From NCBI GenBank assembly GCA_021737875.1, contig JAIPDD010000005.1, forward strand, positions 1 to 41,425: a stretch of 41,425 bases of DNA, in the 5' to 3' direction. The stretch comes from Sulfuritalea sp. (GTDB taxonomy: Bacteria > Pseudomonadota > Gammaproteobacteria > Burkholderiales > Burkholderiaceae_C). Positions 28,051 through 41,326 of the stretch are shown piece by piece. The notes under the pieces were generated by a model. That model searched no databases. It saw only the letters and a program-made list of their open reading frames with translations, and was not told where the DNA came from. The position numbers were made by a program, and so were the translations under genes. The first letter of the stretch is position 1. Every line of letters starts with the position of its first letter.

Positions 28051-28704
28051 ATGACTTTTGCTCCTGTAAGCCTGGCCGATGCACTCTTGGGCGCCGCTGA
28101 TACGGCACTGCGAACTTTGTTTGCTCCGGCCCATGCCGCCCTGCCCAGCCCCGCAGGGGGAGGTGAGGTCAGCGATCTGACTCCGCAAGAGGCAGCGCAT
28201 GCTGCGCGGCTCATGCGGGTGAACCACGTGGGCGAGGTTTGCGCCCAAGCGCTTTATACGGCGCAAGCGCTGGCAACGCCCGATCCCGCTTTGCGAGCGC
28301 ACTTTTCACACGCCTGTCTTGAAGAAACCAACCACTTGGCTTGGACTGCCGAGCGGCTTGCGGCCTTGGGGGCACGGCCTTCCCTTTTAAACCCGCTTTG
28401 GTACGCTGGGGCGTTTGGTTTGGGCTTGGTAGCCGGACGTATGGGTAAGGCAGTGAGCTTGGGCTTTGTGGCCGAGACGGAAAAACAGGTGGGGGCCCAC
28501 CTGCAAAGCCACTTGAACGCCCCAGCAGGCGGCCTGCCCGAGGCGGACCACGAATCCCGCGCCATTGTCCAACAGATGTATTTGGATGAAATTCGCCATG
28601 CCGAGACCGCAAGCGATGCGGGTGCGGCGGAGTTGCCGGGTGCTGTCAAAGCGTTGATGCGTGCGGCCGCCAAGGTGATGACGGCGGTGGCTGCCCGAAT
28701 CTAG
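28051..28704 (+). CDS. coq7: 2-polyprenyl-3-methyl-6-methoxy-1,4-benzoquinone monooxygenase (Coq7/UbiF-type di-iron hydroxylase)
   Basis: Start ATG 28051; [42 protein letters not shown] di-iron ligands. Confidence 0.94.
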   Translation: MTFAPVSLADALLGAADTALRTLFAPAHAALPSPAGGGEVSDLTPQEAAHAARLMRVNHVGEVCAQALYTAQALATPDPALRAHFSHACLEETNHLAWTAERLAALGARPSLLNPLWYAGAFGLGLVAGRMGKAVSLGFVAETEKQVGAHLQSHLNAPAGGLPEADHESRAIVQQMYLDEIRHAETASDAGAAELPGAVKALMRAAAKVMTAVAARI

Positions 28705-28725
28705 TCGGGTTTTTGCTGCGGCTGA

Positions 28726-30240
28726 TTAAAACCGCGCCCTGCGCTCCAAGTCATCAAGATCGATGTGGTTGCGCATGTACTGCTGGCTGGCATCAACGAA
28801 GGGCTGGTGGTCCCAGGAGGTGCGTTTGCCTTGGGCCAAGGCTTTGCCTACCAAGCGACGCCGGCGTTGGCTGGCTAAGACTTGGGCGTGCAGGGCAGGG
28901 AGGTCCCAGCGCTGGGCGACTTCTTCGTGAAAAGCGCGCGCAGTGTCTTGGTAGGCGGCTTGTTCGGCAAGATTATTGAGCTCGTCAGGGTCTTGGTCTA
29001 AATTAAAAAGCATGCAGACGTCGTCTTGGCCGTAGATGAATTTCCACGGCCCGCGGCGGATCATTACCAGCGGCGTTTTGCTGCCTTCTGCCATGTATTC
29101 TCCAATGACTTCGTCGTGCCCTGGCGTGTCTGTGAGGCCTTGCAGGTGTGCCACCAAGGAGCGGCCATCTAAATGCAGCTGGGAGTCCACTGTGCCTCCG
29201 GCGAGCTCAACCAACGTGGGTAACAGGTCGATGGTGGAGACGCTTTGCGATACCTTATGCGGAGAAAAACGTCCGGGGGCGCAGACCACCAAAGGAACAC
29301 GGGCTGCCATTTCAAACCAGTGCATCTTGTACCAAAGCCCGCGTTCGCCCAGCATGTCGCCATGGTCGCCCGAGAACACGATGATGGTGTCCTTGCGCAG
29401 CCCGCACTCGTCCAAGGTTTTAAGGATTTCGCCAATTTTGGCGTCCACATAGCTGCACGAGCCAAAGTAGGCGCGGCGTGCGCGGCGAATGGCTTCTTCG
29501 CTGACGGGTTTGTCCCACAGGTCGATCACTTTGAGTATGCGCTTGGAGTGCGCGTCTTGCGCTGCCTGCGCAATCGGGTTGCGCGGCATGGGAATCTCGC
29601 TGTCTTGGTACAGGTTCCAAAACTCGGCAGGGATGGTGTAGGGGTCGTGCGGATGCGTCATTGACACCGTCAAGCAAAACGGTTGCTCGGGCGTGTTGCG
29701 AACGTGGTCGTACAGGTATTGGCGGGCCTTGAAAACAACTTCTTCGTCAAAGTCGAGCTGGTTGGTCCGAACCGAAGGACCGGCTTGGAGCACGGACGCC
29801 ATGTTGTGGTACCAGCTGGGGCGCACCTCGAGTTCGTCCCAATTCACGGCCCAGCCGTAGTCTGCGGGGTAAATGTCGCTCGTGAGACGCTCCTCATAGC
29901 CGTGCAATTGGTCGGGGCCACAAAAATGCATTTTTCCGGACAGCGCCGTGCGGTAGCCCAGGTTGCGAAGGTAGTGGGCGTAGGTGGGAACGTCAGCAGC
30001 AAAATCGGCCGCATTGTCAAAGCCGCCGATCTGCGAGGGCAGCTGGCCGCTGACCAAGCTAAACCGCGAGGGCGCACACAACGGGCTGTTGCAGTAGGCT
30101 GAATCAAAGGTGACTCCGGCAGCGGCCAAGGCAGACAAATGGGGCATCTTCACCACTGACGCAGAGTTGTACATGGGCAACAGGGGTGCTGCCATTTGGT
30201 CGGCCATGATGAACACAATGTGCGGGCGTTTGGGGGACAT
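28726..30240 (-). CDS. betC: Sulfatase, choline-sulfatase (BetC)-like
   Basis: Start ATG 30240 (MSPKRPHIVFIMADQM); CNSPLCAPSRFSLVSGQ (Cys-type formylglycine motif C-x-P-x-R), FSGDHGDMLGERGLWYK, C-terminal TSWDHQPFVDASQQYMRNHIDLDDLERRARF typical of choline-sulfatases. Confidence 0.85.
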   Translation of the reverse strand: MSPKRPHIVFIMADQMAAPLLPMYNSASVVKMPHLSALAAAGVTFDSAYCNSPLCAPSRFSLVSGQLPSQIGGFDNAADFAADVPTYAHYLRNLGYRTALSGKMHFCGPDQLHGYEERLTSDIYPADYGWAVNWDELEVRPSWYHNMASVLQAGPSVRTNQLDFDEEVVFKARQYLYDHVRNTPEQPFCLTVSMTHPHDPYTIPAEFWNLYQDSEIPMPRNPIAQAAQDAHSKRILKVIDLWDKPVSEEAIRRARRAYFGSCSYVDAKIGEILKTLDECGLRKDTIIVFSGDHGDMLGERGLWYKMHWFEMAARVPLVVCAPGRFSPHKVSQSVSTIDLLPTLVELAGGTVDSQLHLDGRSLVAHLQGLTDTPGHDEVIGEYMAEGSKTPLVMIRRGPWKFIYGQDDVCMLFNLDQDPDELNNLAEQAAYQDTARAFHEEVAQRWDLPALHAQVLASQRRRRLVGKALAQGKRTSWDHQPFVDASQQYMRNHIDLDDLERRARF

Positions 30241-30392
30241 AGGCGTTTTGCGAAGGAGTGAAAGGAAAGCGGACAGGTTAACAAAATTTCGGGATGCGCA
30301 GGCGCCGCGGTTCTCGCATTGCGACTTGCCATGTCGTGCTTGCGTCGGGGGTAGACTGGCAGGAGTTTTATCCATTCCAAAGGGAGACCGCA

Positions 30393-30887
30393 ATGCACAC
30401 AAAAACCATGCGCCACAGCGCCAGTATCTGGGACGGTGAAGTGGGGCAATCGAACTGTATCGATGTGGTGCACTGGGAAGGCGACATCACACCAGAGCAA
30501 TTGGCCAATGTGGCCAACCAAATGTCTGGCGAGTGGCACATGATTGACATGCAGCTCGACCCAGCCCACCCTTTGCACGGCAACGCCTACCACCTGCGCC
30601 GCTTGTCAGAAGATGAATATGAGGAGGCAGAGTACCAAAAGCGCAAGGCGGCGTTTGAAGCCAAATATGCCGGCAAGCGCGTGTGGGTCCACGGCTTTCA
30701 CCTCGAGGTGGACGAGGCCGCAGGCACAGAACAGCCGTTTTTCTATGACGTGATGTTCAGCACCCTATTCATCACTTTGGGCGACATTGAAGCCCTGTGT
30801 GACAAGCATTACGGCGAAGGCGTGTGGGATGAGTACAGCTTGTACTTGGATGACAAACTGCCCACGCCGCTGGAAATAGATTTTTAA
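30393..30887 (+). CDS. Uncharacterised protein
   Basis: Start ATG 30393 preceded by AAGGGAGA; 164-165 aa without a family I can recognise; intergenic position flanked by betC (divergent) and putA (convergent). Confidence 0.75.
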   Translation: MHTKTMRHSASIWDGEVGQSNCIDVVHWEGDITPEQLANVANQMSGEWHMIDMQLDPAHPLHGNAYHLRRLSEDEYEEAEYQKRKAAFEAKYAGKRVWVHGFHLEVDEAAGTEQPFFYDVMFSTLFITLGDIEALCDKHYGEGVWDEYSLYLDDKLPTPLEIDF

Positions 30888-30918
30888 TTTCTGGGCCCTT
30901 CCTTCTTGCGGTTTCTTG

Positions 30919-33900
30919 TCAAGCCATTAATGCCACGTTGCCACCTGCAGCCGTAGTGTTGACGGTGACCGTGCGCTCAGCGCAAAAACGGTACAGGTAG
31001 TGCGGTCCGCCCGCTTTGGGGCCGGTTCCACTCAAGCCTTCGCCGCCAAAGGCTTGAACCCCAACGACTGCGCCAATCATGTTGCGATTGATATACACGT
31101 TGCCGATGTGGGCGGCGCTAGCAAGCGCTTGGGCGCGGCTGTCAATGCGGGTTTGGATGCCGAGGGTGAGTCCAAACCCCAGCGCGTTGACTTGTTCAAT
31201 CACTGTCAAAGGGTCGCCGCGCCAGCGCACGATTTGCAAAACAGGGCCAAAAATTTCTGCGCTGACATCCGAGATCTGCGCAAGCTCAAAGGCGTGGGGT
31301 GCAATCAAGTGAGGAATGGGCGAAGAGGTGACGGTTTCTGCCGCAGGCGTAATCCGCACAGTGTGTTTTTCCTTTAAGCGCTCGATGTGCGCGCTGATGT
31401 TGGCAAAAGCCTCGGCGTCAATCACCGGGCCGAGGTCGGTTGCGAGCTCAGCGGGGTTTCCAACCCGCAGTTCTTGAGCCGCACCTTGGAGCATGTCGAT
31501 CACGGCATCGGCAATGTCGTCATGCACACACAGCAAACGCAGGGCTGAGCAGCGTTGGCCGGCCGAGCGAAATGCACTCACCACCACCGCGTCTACCACT
31601 TGCTCTGGCAGCGCGCTGGAGTCCACCAGCATGGCGTTGATGCCACCGGTTTCTGCGATCAACGGGACGATGGGCCCGTCTTGGGCTGTGAGTGCGCGGC
31701 TTATGGTTTTGGCTACGGAGGTCGAACCGGTAAATACAACGCCTGCTACACCTGGCTGCGCAACCAGCGCAGCGCCTAACGTTTCTCCCGGCCCATGAAG
31801 AAGTTGCAAGGCGTCTTTTGGAACACCCGCGCCGTGCAGTAGTTGCACTGCAAATACAGCAATGGCGGGCGTTTGTTCCGCGGGTTTAGCCAACACCGTG
31901 TTGCCTGTGGCCAAAGCCGCAGCAACTTGGCCCATAAAAATAGCCAGCGGAAAGTTCCACGGACTGATGCACACCCACACCCCGCGCCCAGTCAGGCTTA
32001 GGGTATTGGTCTCTCCGGTCGTCCCGAAAGCGAGGCTTGAAGAAAACGCGGCCCCATGCATGTGCGGCATGGACAGGGGCTGCATGATGCGCTCGGCTTC
32101 GAGCGCGTAGTAACGCAAAAAGTCGACCGCTTCACGCACCTCGGCCACAGCATCGCCCCAGGTTTTGAACGCCTCTTTGACCAAAAGAGCGTAGGCCGCG
32201 GGCGTTTGGGCTTGGAGTTGGTCGGCGGCGGCTTGGAGAATGCGTGAACGCTCCAATGCACCCCGGCGGTTCCAAGCAGGAAAAGCCTGATTTGCTGCGG
32301 CAAAAGCAGGGCCAACGTGGGCGAGATCGGTCAGCGCAAGGTGGGGCACCGTTTGCGCCTTGAATGCTGCCAACAGCGGCGCGGTCATGCTGGGTACCGT
32401 GAGGTCTAAGCCGGCGCTGTTGGCTCGGCCCCCTGCGCTTGCGCCAAAGAGGTTGTCTGGCAAAGGCAGCGCGGAGTGCGGTTCGAGGCGCAGGGGGGAG
32501 ATCAGTAATTCATCCATGCCCACGGACTCGTCTGCCAACTGGTGCACAAACGAAGAGTTGGCACCGTTTTCTAACAAGCGGCGAACCAGGTAAGCCAGCA
32601 AGTCTTTGTGGGCCCCCACCGGTGCATACACGCGGCAACCCACCAGAGGATTTTTCAGTACCTCACGGTACACACCCTCGCCCATGCCATGCAGCCGCTG
32701 TAGTTCAAACGGCGCTCCACTTTTTGCGCCCATCTGCAAAAGGGCTGCGATGGTTGCTGCATTGTGGGTGGCGAACTGCGGAAAAATCACATCGCTCGCT
32801 GCCAAAAGCGCACGGGCGCAGGCCAGGTAAGACACATCGGTATGGTGCTTGTGCGTAAAAACGGGGTAATGCGGCAAGCCCAACTCTTGGGCGCGTTTGA
32901 CCTCTGCATCCCAGTACGCGCCTTTGACCAAACGGCACATCAAACGCACGCGGTAGGTGCGCCCCAGGTGCGCCACGTGGTCAATCAATTCCAGTGCCCG
33001 CGTTTGGTAGGCTTGCATTGCCAAACCCAGGCCGCACCACTGTGGGTGGTTCTTTGCAACCCAAGCCACTAAGGCTTCAAACACTTCAAGGGACAACTCC
33101 AGCCGGTCGACTTCTTCTGCGTCAATGGTGAGGTTGATGTTGGCCTGCGCTGCCATCTCGCACAAGCCTTCAACGCGCGGCACCAACTCCCGCATCACGC
33201 GCTGGCTTTGTGCGTCTTCATAGCGCGGGTGCAAGGCACTGAGCTTGATGCTGATGCCGTCGCTTTTTTCGGGTACTGCGTCTGCAGGGGTATTTTTTGC
33301 AATACAAGCAATGGCGTCTTGGTAGCTTTTTAAATAGCGCTGCGCGTCGCGTTCGGTGCGCGCGCCTTCGCCCAACATGTCGTAGGAAAACGTGAGTGTA
33401 TTGCTGGCTTTTTTTCGTGCTGTTTGGGCTTCTTGCAGGGCCTCTGCCATGGTTTGGCCCAGTACAAACTGCCGTCCCAGCAATTGCACCGCGCGCAGCG
33501 TCGCAGCCACCACCGTCTTGGCGCCGAGTTTGCCCATGAGTCCTGGTTTATGCGGCGTGTCAGTGGAAGTTTCGGGTAAAAAATGTTTGGACAGTGCAAT
33601 GGCTGCGCTGGAGAGCTTGGACAGCACGTGGTCGCCCCCCTCGGCAAAGTCGGCCCGTCCCAACTGGTCTGCAGTCAACGCAATGGCGGTGTCCATATCG
33701 GGAATACGCAGCAGCGCTTCGGCCAAACGCATCAAAGCCAAGCCTTCCGCGCTTGAGATGGGGTACTCCTTGAGCAGGCTTTCCATGGCCCAAAACGGCG
33801 GTGGGTTGTCGCGCACTGCCTGAACCCAGGGCGCGGCGACCTGGGCTGCTGCCGCCCATTCCAAGGCGTTGGCCAAGGCCTGCAGTCGGTGCGAAACAAT

Positions 33901-33948
33901 GGCCGCTTCGGGGCGGTAGGGGCTGGGCAGGCGTTGGGCAACAGGCAT
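30919..33948 (-). CDS. putA: Bifunctional proline dehydrogenase / L-glutamate-gamma-semialdehyde dehydrogenase PutA, lacking N-terminal RHH domain
   Basis: 1009 aa; PRODH domain (GISIKLSALHPRYEDAQ, RLMCRLVKGAYWDAEVKRAQELG) and ALDH domain (SPWNFPLAIFMGQV, FTGSTSVAKTI, SAGQRCSALRLLCV). Confidence 0.95.
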   Translation of the reverse strand: MPVAQRLPSPYRPEAAIVSHRLQALANALEWAAAAQVAAPWVQAVRDNPPPFWAMESLLKEYPISSAEGLALMRLAEALLRIPDMDTAIALTADQLGRADFAEGGDHVLSKLSSAAIALSKHFLPETSTDTPHKPGLMGKLGAKTVVAATLRAVQLLGRQFVLGQTMAEALQEAQTARKKASNTLTFSYDMLGEGARTERDAQRYLKSYQDAIACIAKNTPADAVPEKSDGISIKLSALHPRYEDAQSQRVMRELVPRVEGLCEMAAQANINLTIDAEEVDRLELSLEVFEALVAWVAKNHPQWCGLGLAMQAYQTRALELIDHVAHLGRTYRVRLMCRLVKGAYWDAEVKRAQELGLPHYPVFTHKHHTDVSYLACARALLAASDVIFPQFATHNAATIAALLQMGAKSGAPFELQRLHGMGEGVYREVLKNPLVGCRVYAPVGAHKDLLAYLVRRLLENGANSSFVHQLADESVGMDELLISPLRLEPHSALPLPDNLFGASAGGRANSAGLDLTVPSMTAPLLAAFKAQTVPHLALTDLAHVGPAFAAANQAFPAWNRRGALERSRILQAAADQLQAQTPAAYALLVKEAFKTWGDAVAEVREAVDFLRYYALEAERIMQPLSMPHMHGAAFSSSLAFGTTGETNTLSLTGRGVWVCISPWNFPLAIFMGQVAAALATGNTVLAKPAEQTPAIAVFAVQLLHGAGVPKDALQLLHGPGETLGAALVAQPGVAGVVFTGSTSVAKTISRALTAQDGPIVPLIAETGGINAMLVDSSALPEQVVDAVVVSAFRSAGQRCSALRLLCVHDDIADAVIDMLQGAAQELRVGNPAELATDLGPVIDAEAFANISAHIERLKEKHTVRITPAAETVTSSPIPHLIAPHAFELAQISDVSAEIFGPVLQIVRWRGDPLTVIEQVNALGFGLTLGIQTRIDSRAQALASAAHIGNVYINRNMIGAVVGVQAFGGEGLSGTGPKAGGPHYLYRFCAERTVTVNTTAAGGNVALMA

Positions 33949-34050
33949 GGCGATACTTTCAAAACGATGATGAGCGATGCACTATGTTCCACCGTTTTAT
34001 ATTGCATTAATAACTAAAATATTGGATATAAATAGTGAATAATTAACTCC

Positions 34051-34530
34051 ATGACCGCTACATCGAACGACTTAGACCGAACGGACTTGAAAATTTTGCG
34101 CTGCCTGCAAGACGACGGGCGCATCTCTAACCTGAAATTAGCGCAGGAAGTGGCTTTGTCGCCTACCGCTGTTTTAGCGCGGGTTCAGCGCTTGAGCAAA
34201 GAGGGATTTATTCTGGGCTACGAAGCCCGTTTGAACCCCTTGAAACTCGGCGCGGGGATGATGGTGTTTGTCGAAGTACTGCTTGACCGCACCACGCCCA
34301 ACGTATTCGAAGCGTTTAAAGCAGCAGTGCAAGTGCGCGCAGAAATCATGGAGTGCCACATGGTCGCAGGCGGTTTTGACTACCTGCTCAAAACCCGCAT
34401 GGCCGACATGGCTGCCTACCGCGCGTTTGCGGGCACCGTGTTATGGCAGCTGCCCGGGGTGCGCGAGACACGCACTTACGCGGTGATGGAAGAAATCAAA
34501 AACACCACCCGTTTGCCGCTGCTGCGCTAA
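34051..34530 (+). CDS. Lrp/AsnC-family transcriptional regulator, likely proline-responsive regulator of putA
   Basis: 159 aa; LDRTDLKILRCLQDDGRISNLKLAQEVALSPTAVLARVQRLSKEGFILGY; divergent from putA. Confidence 0.93.
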   Translation: MTATSNDLDRTDLKILRCLQDDGRISNLKLAQEVALSPTAVLARVQRLSKEGFILGYEARLNPLKLGAGMMVFVEVLLDRTTPNVFEAFKAAVQVRAEIMECHMVAGGFDYLLKTRMADMAAYRAFAGTVLWQLPGVRETRTYAVMEEIKNTTRLPLLR

Positions 34531-35219
34531 GCCCGCCCGCCAAAAATCGCAGAGCCTACACGCACCATGGTGCTGCCCTCTGAAATAGCAGCCTCGAGGT
34601 CTGCGCTCATGCCCATCGATAAGGTGTCGAGCGCCAAGCCGGATTGGCACAAAGCATCAAATAGGGCGCGGGCTTCACGGTGGGCTTTGCTGGCGCTGGC
34701 AAAGTTCTCGCTGGGTTCGGGGATGGTCATGATGCCGCGTAGGCGCAATCGCGGCAGCTGCGCGAACGCTTGCGCTAAAGCCAAAGCCTCCGCGGGCGCA
34801 ACACCGGACTTGGTGGGGCCGCCATCGATATTGATTTGCAAGCAAATGTTCAAAGGTGCGAGATTCTCAGGGCGCTGTTCGCTCAAACGCTGGGCGATTT
34901 TCAGGCGGTCTACCGAATGCACCCAATCAAAATGCTCGGCTACCAAGCGGGTCTTGTTGCTTTGAATGGGACCAATGCAGTGCCACTCTAAGGGCAAGTG
35001 CGCAAGCGCCGCTATTTTTTCAACCCCTTCTTGGATGTAGTTTTCACCAAAGGCAGTTTGGCCTGCGGCAAAGGCCTCGGCCACCTGGGCTGCAGGGAAG
35101 GTTTTAGACACAGCCAGCAGGCGCACCGAAAGAGGATCTCGAGCGGCTCTTACGCAAGCCTGTTGGATGCGCTCTTGAACCTGGCGCAGTTGGGCAGAGA
35201 TGTTGCTTGTGTGGGGCAT
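34527..35219 (-). CDS. yggS: YggS-family PLP homeostasis protein
   Basis: Start ATG 35219; LLAVSKTFPAAQVAEAFAAGQTAFGENYIQEG, WHCIGPIQSNKTR, LSMGMSADLEAAISEGSTMVRVGSAIFG. Confidence 0.95.
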   Translation of the reverse strand: MPHTSNISAQLRQVQERIQQACVRAARDPLSVRLLAVSKTFPAAQVAEAFAAGQTAFGENYIQEGVEKIAALAHLPLEWHCIGPIQSNKTRLVAEHFDWVHSVDRLKIAQRLSEQRPENLAPLNICLQINIDGGPTKSGVAPAEALALAQAFAQLPRLRLRGIMTIPEPSENFASASKAHREARALFDALCQSGLALDTLSMGMSADLEAAISEGSTMVRVGSAIFGGRA

Positions 35220-35255
35220 GCCGTTGAGGATAATGCAAAAAAAGGGAGCGCGGCC

Positions 35256-36293
35256 GTGGATATTTCTCAATTGCTCAAAATGTGCGTGGACAGCCACGCC
35301 TCGGATTTACATCTTTCTGCGGGCTTGCCGCCTATGCTCAGGGTGCATGGCGAATTAAGTCGCACAGACATGCCGGCTCTGAGCGATCAAGAAATCCGCA
35401 CCCTCTTGGAAGCCACCATGAGCCCCGCGCAGCGCCAGACCTATGCCACGCACTGGGAGTTGGACTATGCCTGTGTGGGGCCGCACGCAAGCCGTTTTCG
35501 GGTTAACGCGTTTACCCAGTTGCATGGCGCAGGTGCTGTATTTCGTAGTATTCCAAGCCAAATTTTGACACTGGAGCAGCTCGGAGCCCCCGGTATTTTT
35601 TCGCAGTTGGCCTTGAAGCTGCAGGGCTTGGTTTTGGTGACAGGCCCTACCGGTTCAGGCAAATCAACCACGCTTGCGGCCTTAACGCACCACCGCAACT
35701 CGCACCACGCTGGCCACATTGTGACGATTGAAGACCCGATCGAGTTTGTCCATGCTTCCCAAAAAAGCGTGGTGCACCAACGCGAAGTGGGCACGCACAC
35801 CCATGGTTTTTCTCAAGCCTTGCGCTCGGCCTTGCGTGAAGACCCAGACGCCATCGTGATTGGCGAACTGCGTGATTTGGAAACCATTCGGCTGGCCCTC
35901 ACGGCGGCAGAAACAGGGCACTTGGTTTTGGCCAGTCTGCACACCGCCAGTGCTGCCAAAACCATAGACCGCATTGTTGACGTCTTTCCCGGAGATGAAA
36001 GAAGCATGGTGCGAACGATGCTGTCAGAGTCTTTGCTGGCTGTGATCTCTCAAACCTTGTGCTCCACCCTAACCGGCGATGGTCGCTTAGCGGCGTTTGA
36101 AATTCTGGTGGGAACCCCGGCTGTGCGCAATTTAATTAGAGAAGGCAAAATTGCGCAGCTGTATTCAGCAATGCAAACGGGCAGCGGTGCGGGAATGCAA
36201 ACCTTGGACCACCATTTATCGGCCTTGGTGCGCGAGCAGCGCATCGCTTTGGACGTAGCCCGCAGCAATGCCAAAATGCCAGAGAACTTTTAA
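35256..36293 (+). CDS. pilT: Type IV pilus twitching motility ATPase PilT
   Basis: GTG start 35256 (V/MDISQLLKMCVDSHASDLHLSAGLPPMLRVHGEL) inside ORF 34998..36293; VTGPTGSGKSTTLAAL, GELRDLETIRLALTAAETGHLVLASLHT, VRNLIREGK. Confidence 0.95.
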   Translation: MDISQLLKMCVDSHASDLHLSAGLPPMLRVHGELSRTDMPALSDQEIRTLLEATMSPAQRQTYATHWELDYACVGPHASRFRVNAFTQLHGAGAVFRSIPSQILTLEQLGAPGIFSQLALKLQGLVLVTGPTGSGKSTTLAALTHHRNSHHAGHIVTIEDPIEFVHASQKSVVHQREVGTHTHGFSQALRSALREDPDAIVIGELRDLETIRLALTAAETGHLVLASLHTASAAKTIDRIVDVFPGDERSMVRTMLSESLLAVISQTLCSTLTGDGRLAAFEILVGTPAVRNLIREGKIAQLYSAMQTGSGAGMQTLDHHLSALVREQRIALDVARSNAKMPENF

Positions 36294-36314
36294 TTGACAA
36301 CTTAGGAAACCCCC

Positions 36315-37250
36315 ATGACCCAACCGTCTTCTTTGAACGCTAAAACCTACGAACCCGCGCAAGCCCAATCGCTTGCTTTTATTGGTCTGGGCGTGATGGG
36401 CTACCCCATGGCGGGTCATTTGGCGCGGGCAGGTCACCGCGTTACGGTCTACAACCGCACCCCCGCCAAAGCCCAGGCCTGGGTGGCTGAATTTGCAGCG
36501 AATGGCAGCGCCAAAGGTGCGCAAGGGTTTGCCGCAACGCCGCGCGAAGCGGCAATGCAAGCCGACATCGTTTTTTGCTGCGTTGGCAATGACGACGACT
36601 TGCGCAGCGTCACCTTGGGCGCCGATGGGGCGTTTGCCGGCATGCACGCGGGCGCTATTTTTGTGGACCACACCACGGCGTCTGCGTCGGTTGCCCGTGA
36701 GCTGAACCAGGCCGCCCAGCATCTCGGTTTGCATTTTGTGGATGCACCTGTTTCCGGCGGCCAAGCGGGAGCGCAAAACGGCATGTTGACCGTGATGTGT
36801 GGCGGCACGCAGGCGGCTTTCGATCAGGTCCAAAGCACGGGCATGGCGTTTTCTCGCGCATTCACTTTGATCGGTGACAGCGGTGCGGGCCAATTGGCAA
36901 AAATGGTCAACCAAATTGCGATTGCCGGTTTGGTGCAAGGCTTGAGTGAGGCGGTGGCTTTCGGCGCGCACGCTGGTTTGGATATGAATTTGGTATTGGA
37001 TGTGATCGGCAAGGGCGCAGCCCAAAGCTGGCAAATGGACAACCGTGGCAAAACCATGGTGGCGGGCAAGTTTGATTTTGGTTTTGCGGTGGACTGGATG
37101 CGCAAAGACTTGGGGCTGGTGCTCGACGAAGCCAAGTCCAATGGTGCGCGCTTGCCGGTGACGGCCTTGGTCGACCAGTTTTATGCCGATGTCCAGCAAA
37201 TGGGCGGTAAGCGCTGGGACACCTCAAGTTTGATTAAACGCCTGAAATAA
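36315..37250 (+). CDS. NAD(P)-dependent oxidoreductase, 3-hydroxyisobutyrate dehydrogenase family
   Basis: 311 aa; FIGLGVMGYPMAGHLARAGH, FVDAPVSGGQAGAQNGMLTVMCGG, GAGQLAKMVNQI motifs. Confidence 0.93.
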   Translation: MTQPSSLNAKTYEPAQAQSLAFIGLGVMGYPMAGHLARAGHRVTVYNRTPAKAQAWVAEFAANGSAKGAQGFAATPREAAMQADIVFCCVGNDDDLRSVTLGADGAFAGMHAGAIFVDHTTASASVARELNQAAQHLGLHFVDAPVSGGQAGAQNGMLTVMCGGTQAAFDQVQSTGMAFSRAFTLIGDSGAGQLAKMVNQIAIAGLVQGLSEAVAFGAHAGLDMNLVLDVIGKGAAQSWQMDNRGKTMVAGKFDFGFAVDWMRKDLGLVLDEAKSNGARLPVTALVDQFYADVQQMGGKRWDTSSLIKRLK

Positions 37251-37252
37251 AA

Positions 37253-37272
37253 AATGGGCCCGAAGGCCCATT
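37253..37272 (-). terminator. Rho-independent terminator for the yraN-diaA-dolP transcript
   Basis: Perfect 8-bp stem aatgggcc/ggcccatt; on minus strand the loop is TTCG and it is followed by TTTTATTT; 27 nt after dolP stop. Confidence 0.9.
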
Positions 37273-37299
37273 GGATAGTCCGGTAAGAACCCGGAGCGT

Positions 37300-38944
<1,645 letters not shown>

Positions 38945-38946
38945 TT

Positions 38947-41309
<2,363 letters not shown>

Positions 41310-41326
41310 TTACCACCTGATTACCC

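Noticed and set aside
34998-35255. N-terminal extension of the pilT ORF
   Set aside because: Antisense to yggS; PilT homology starts at GTG 35256
36216-37199. 327-aa minus-strand ORF opposite the 3-HIBADH-type gene
   Set aside because: Shadow ORF produced by high-GC codon bias; composition is rich in His/Arg/Gln/Cys with no domain; the plus-strand gene has clear motifs
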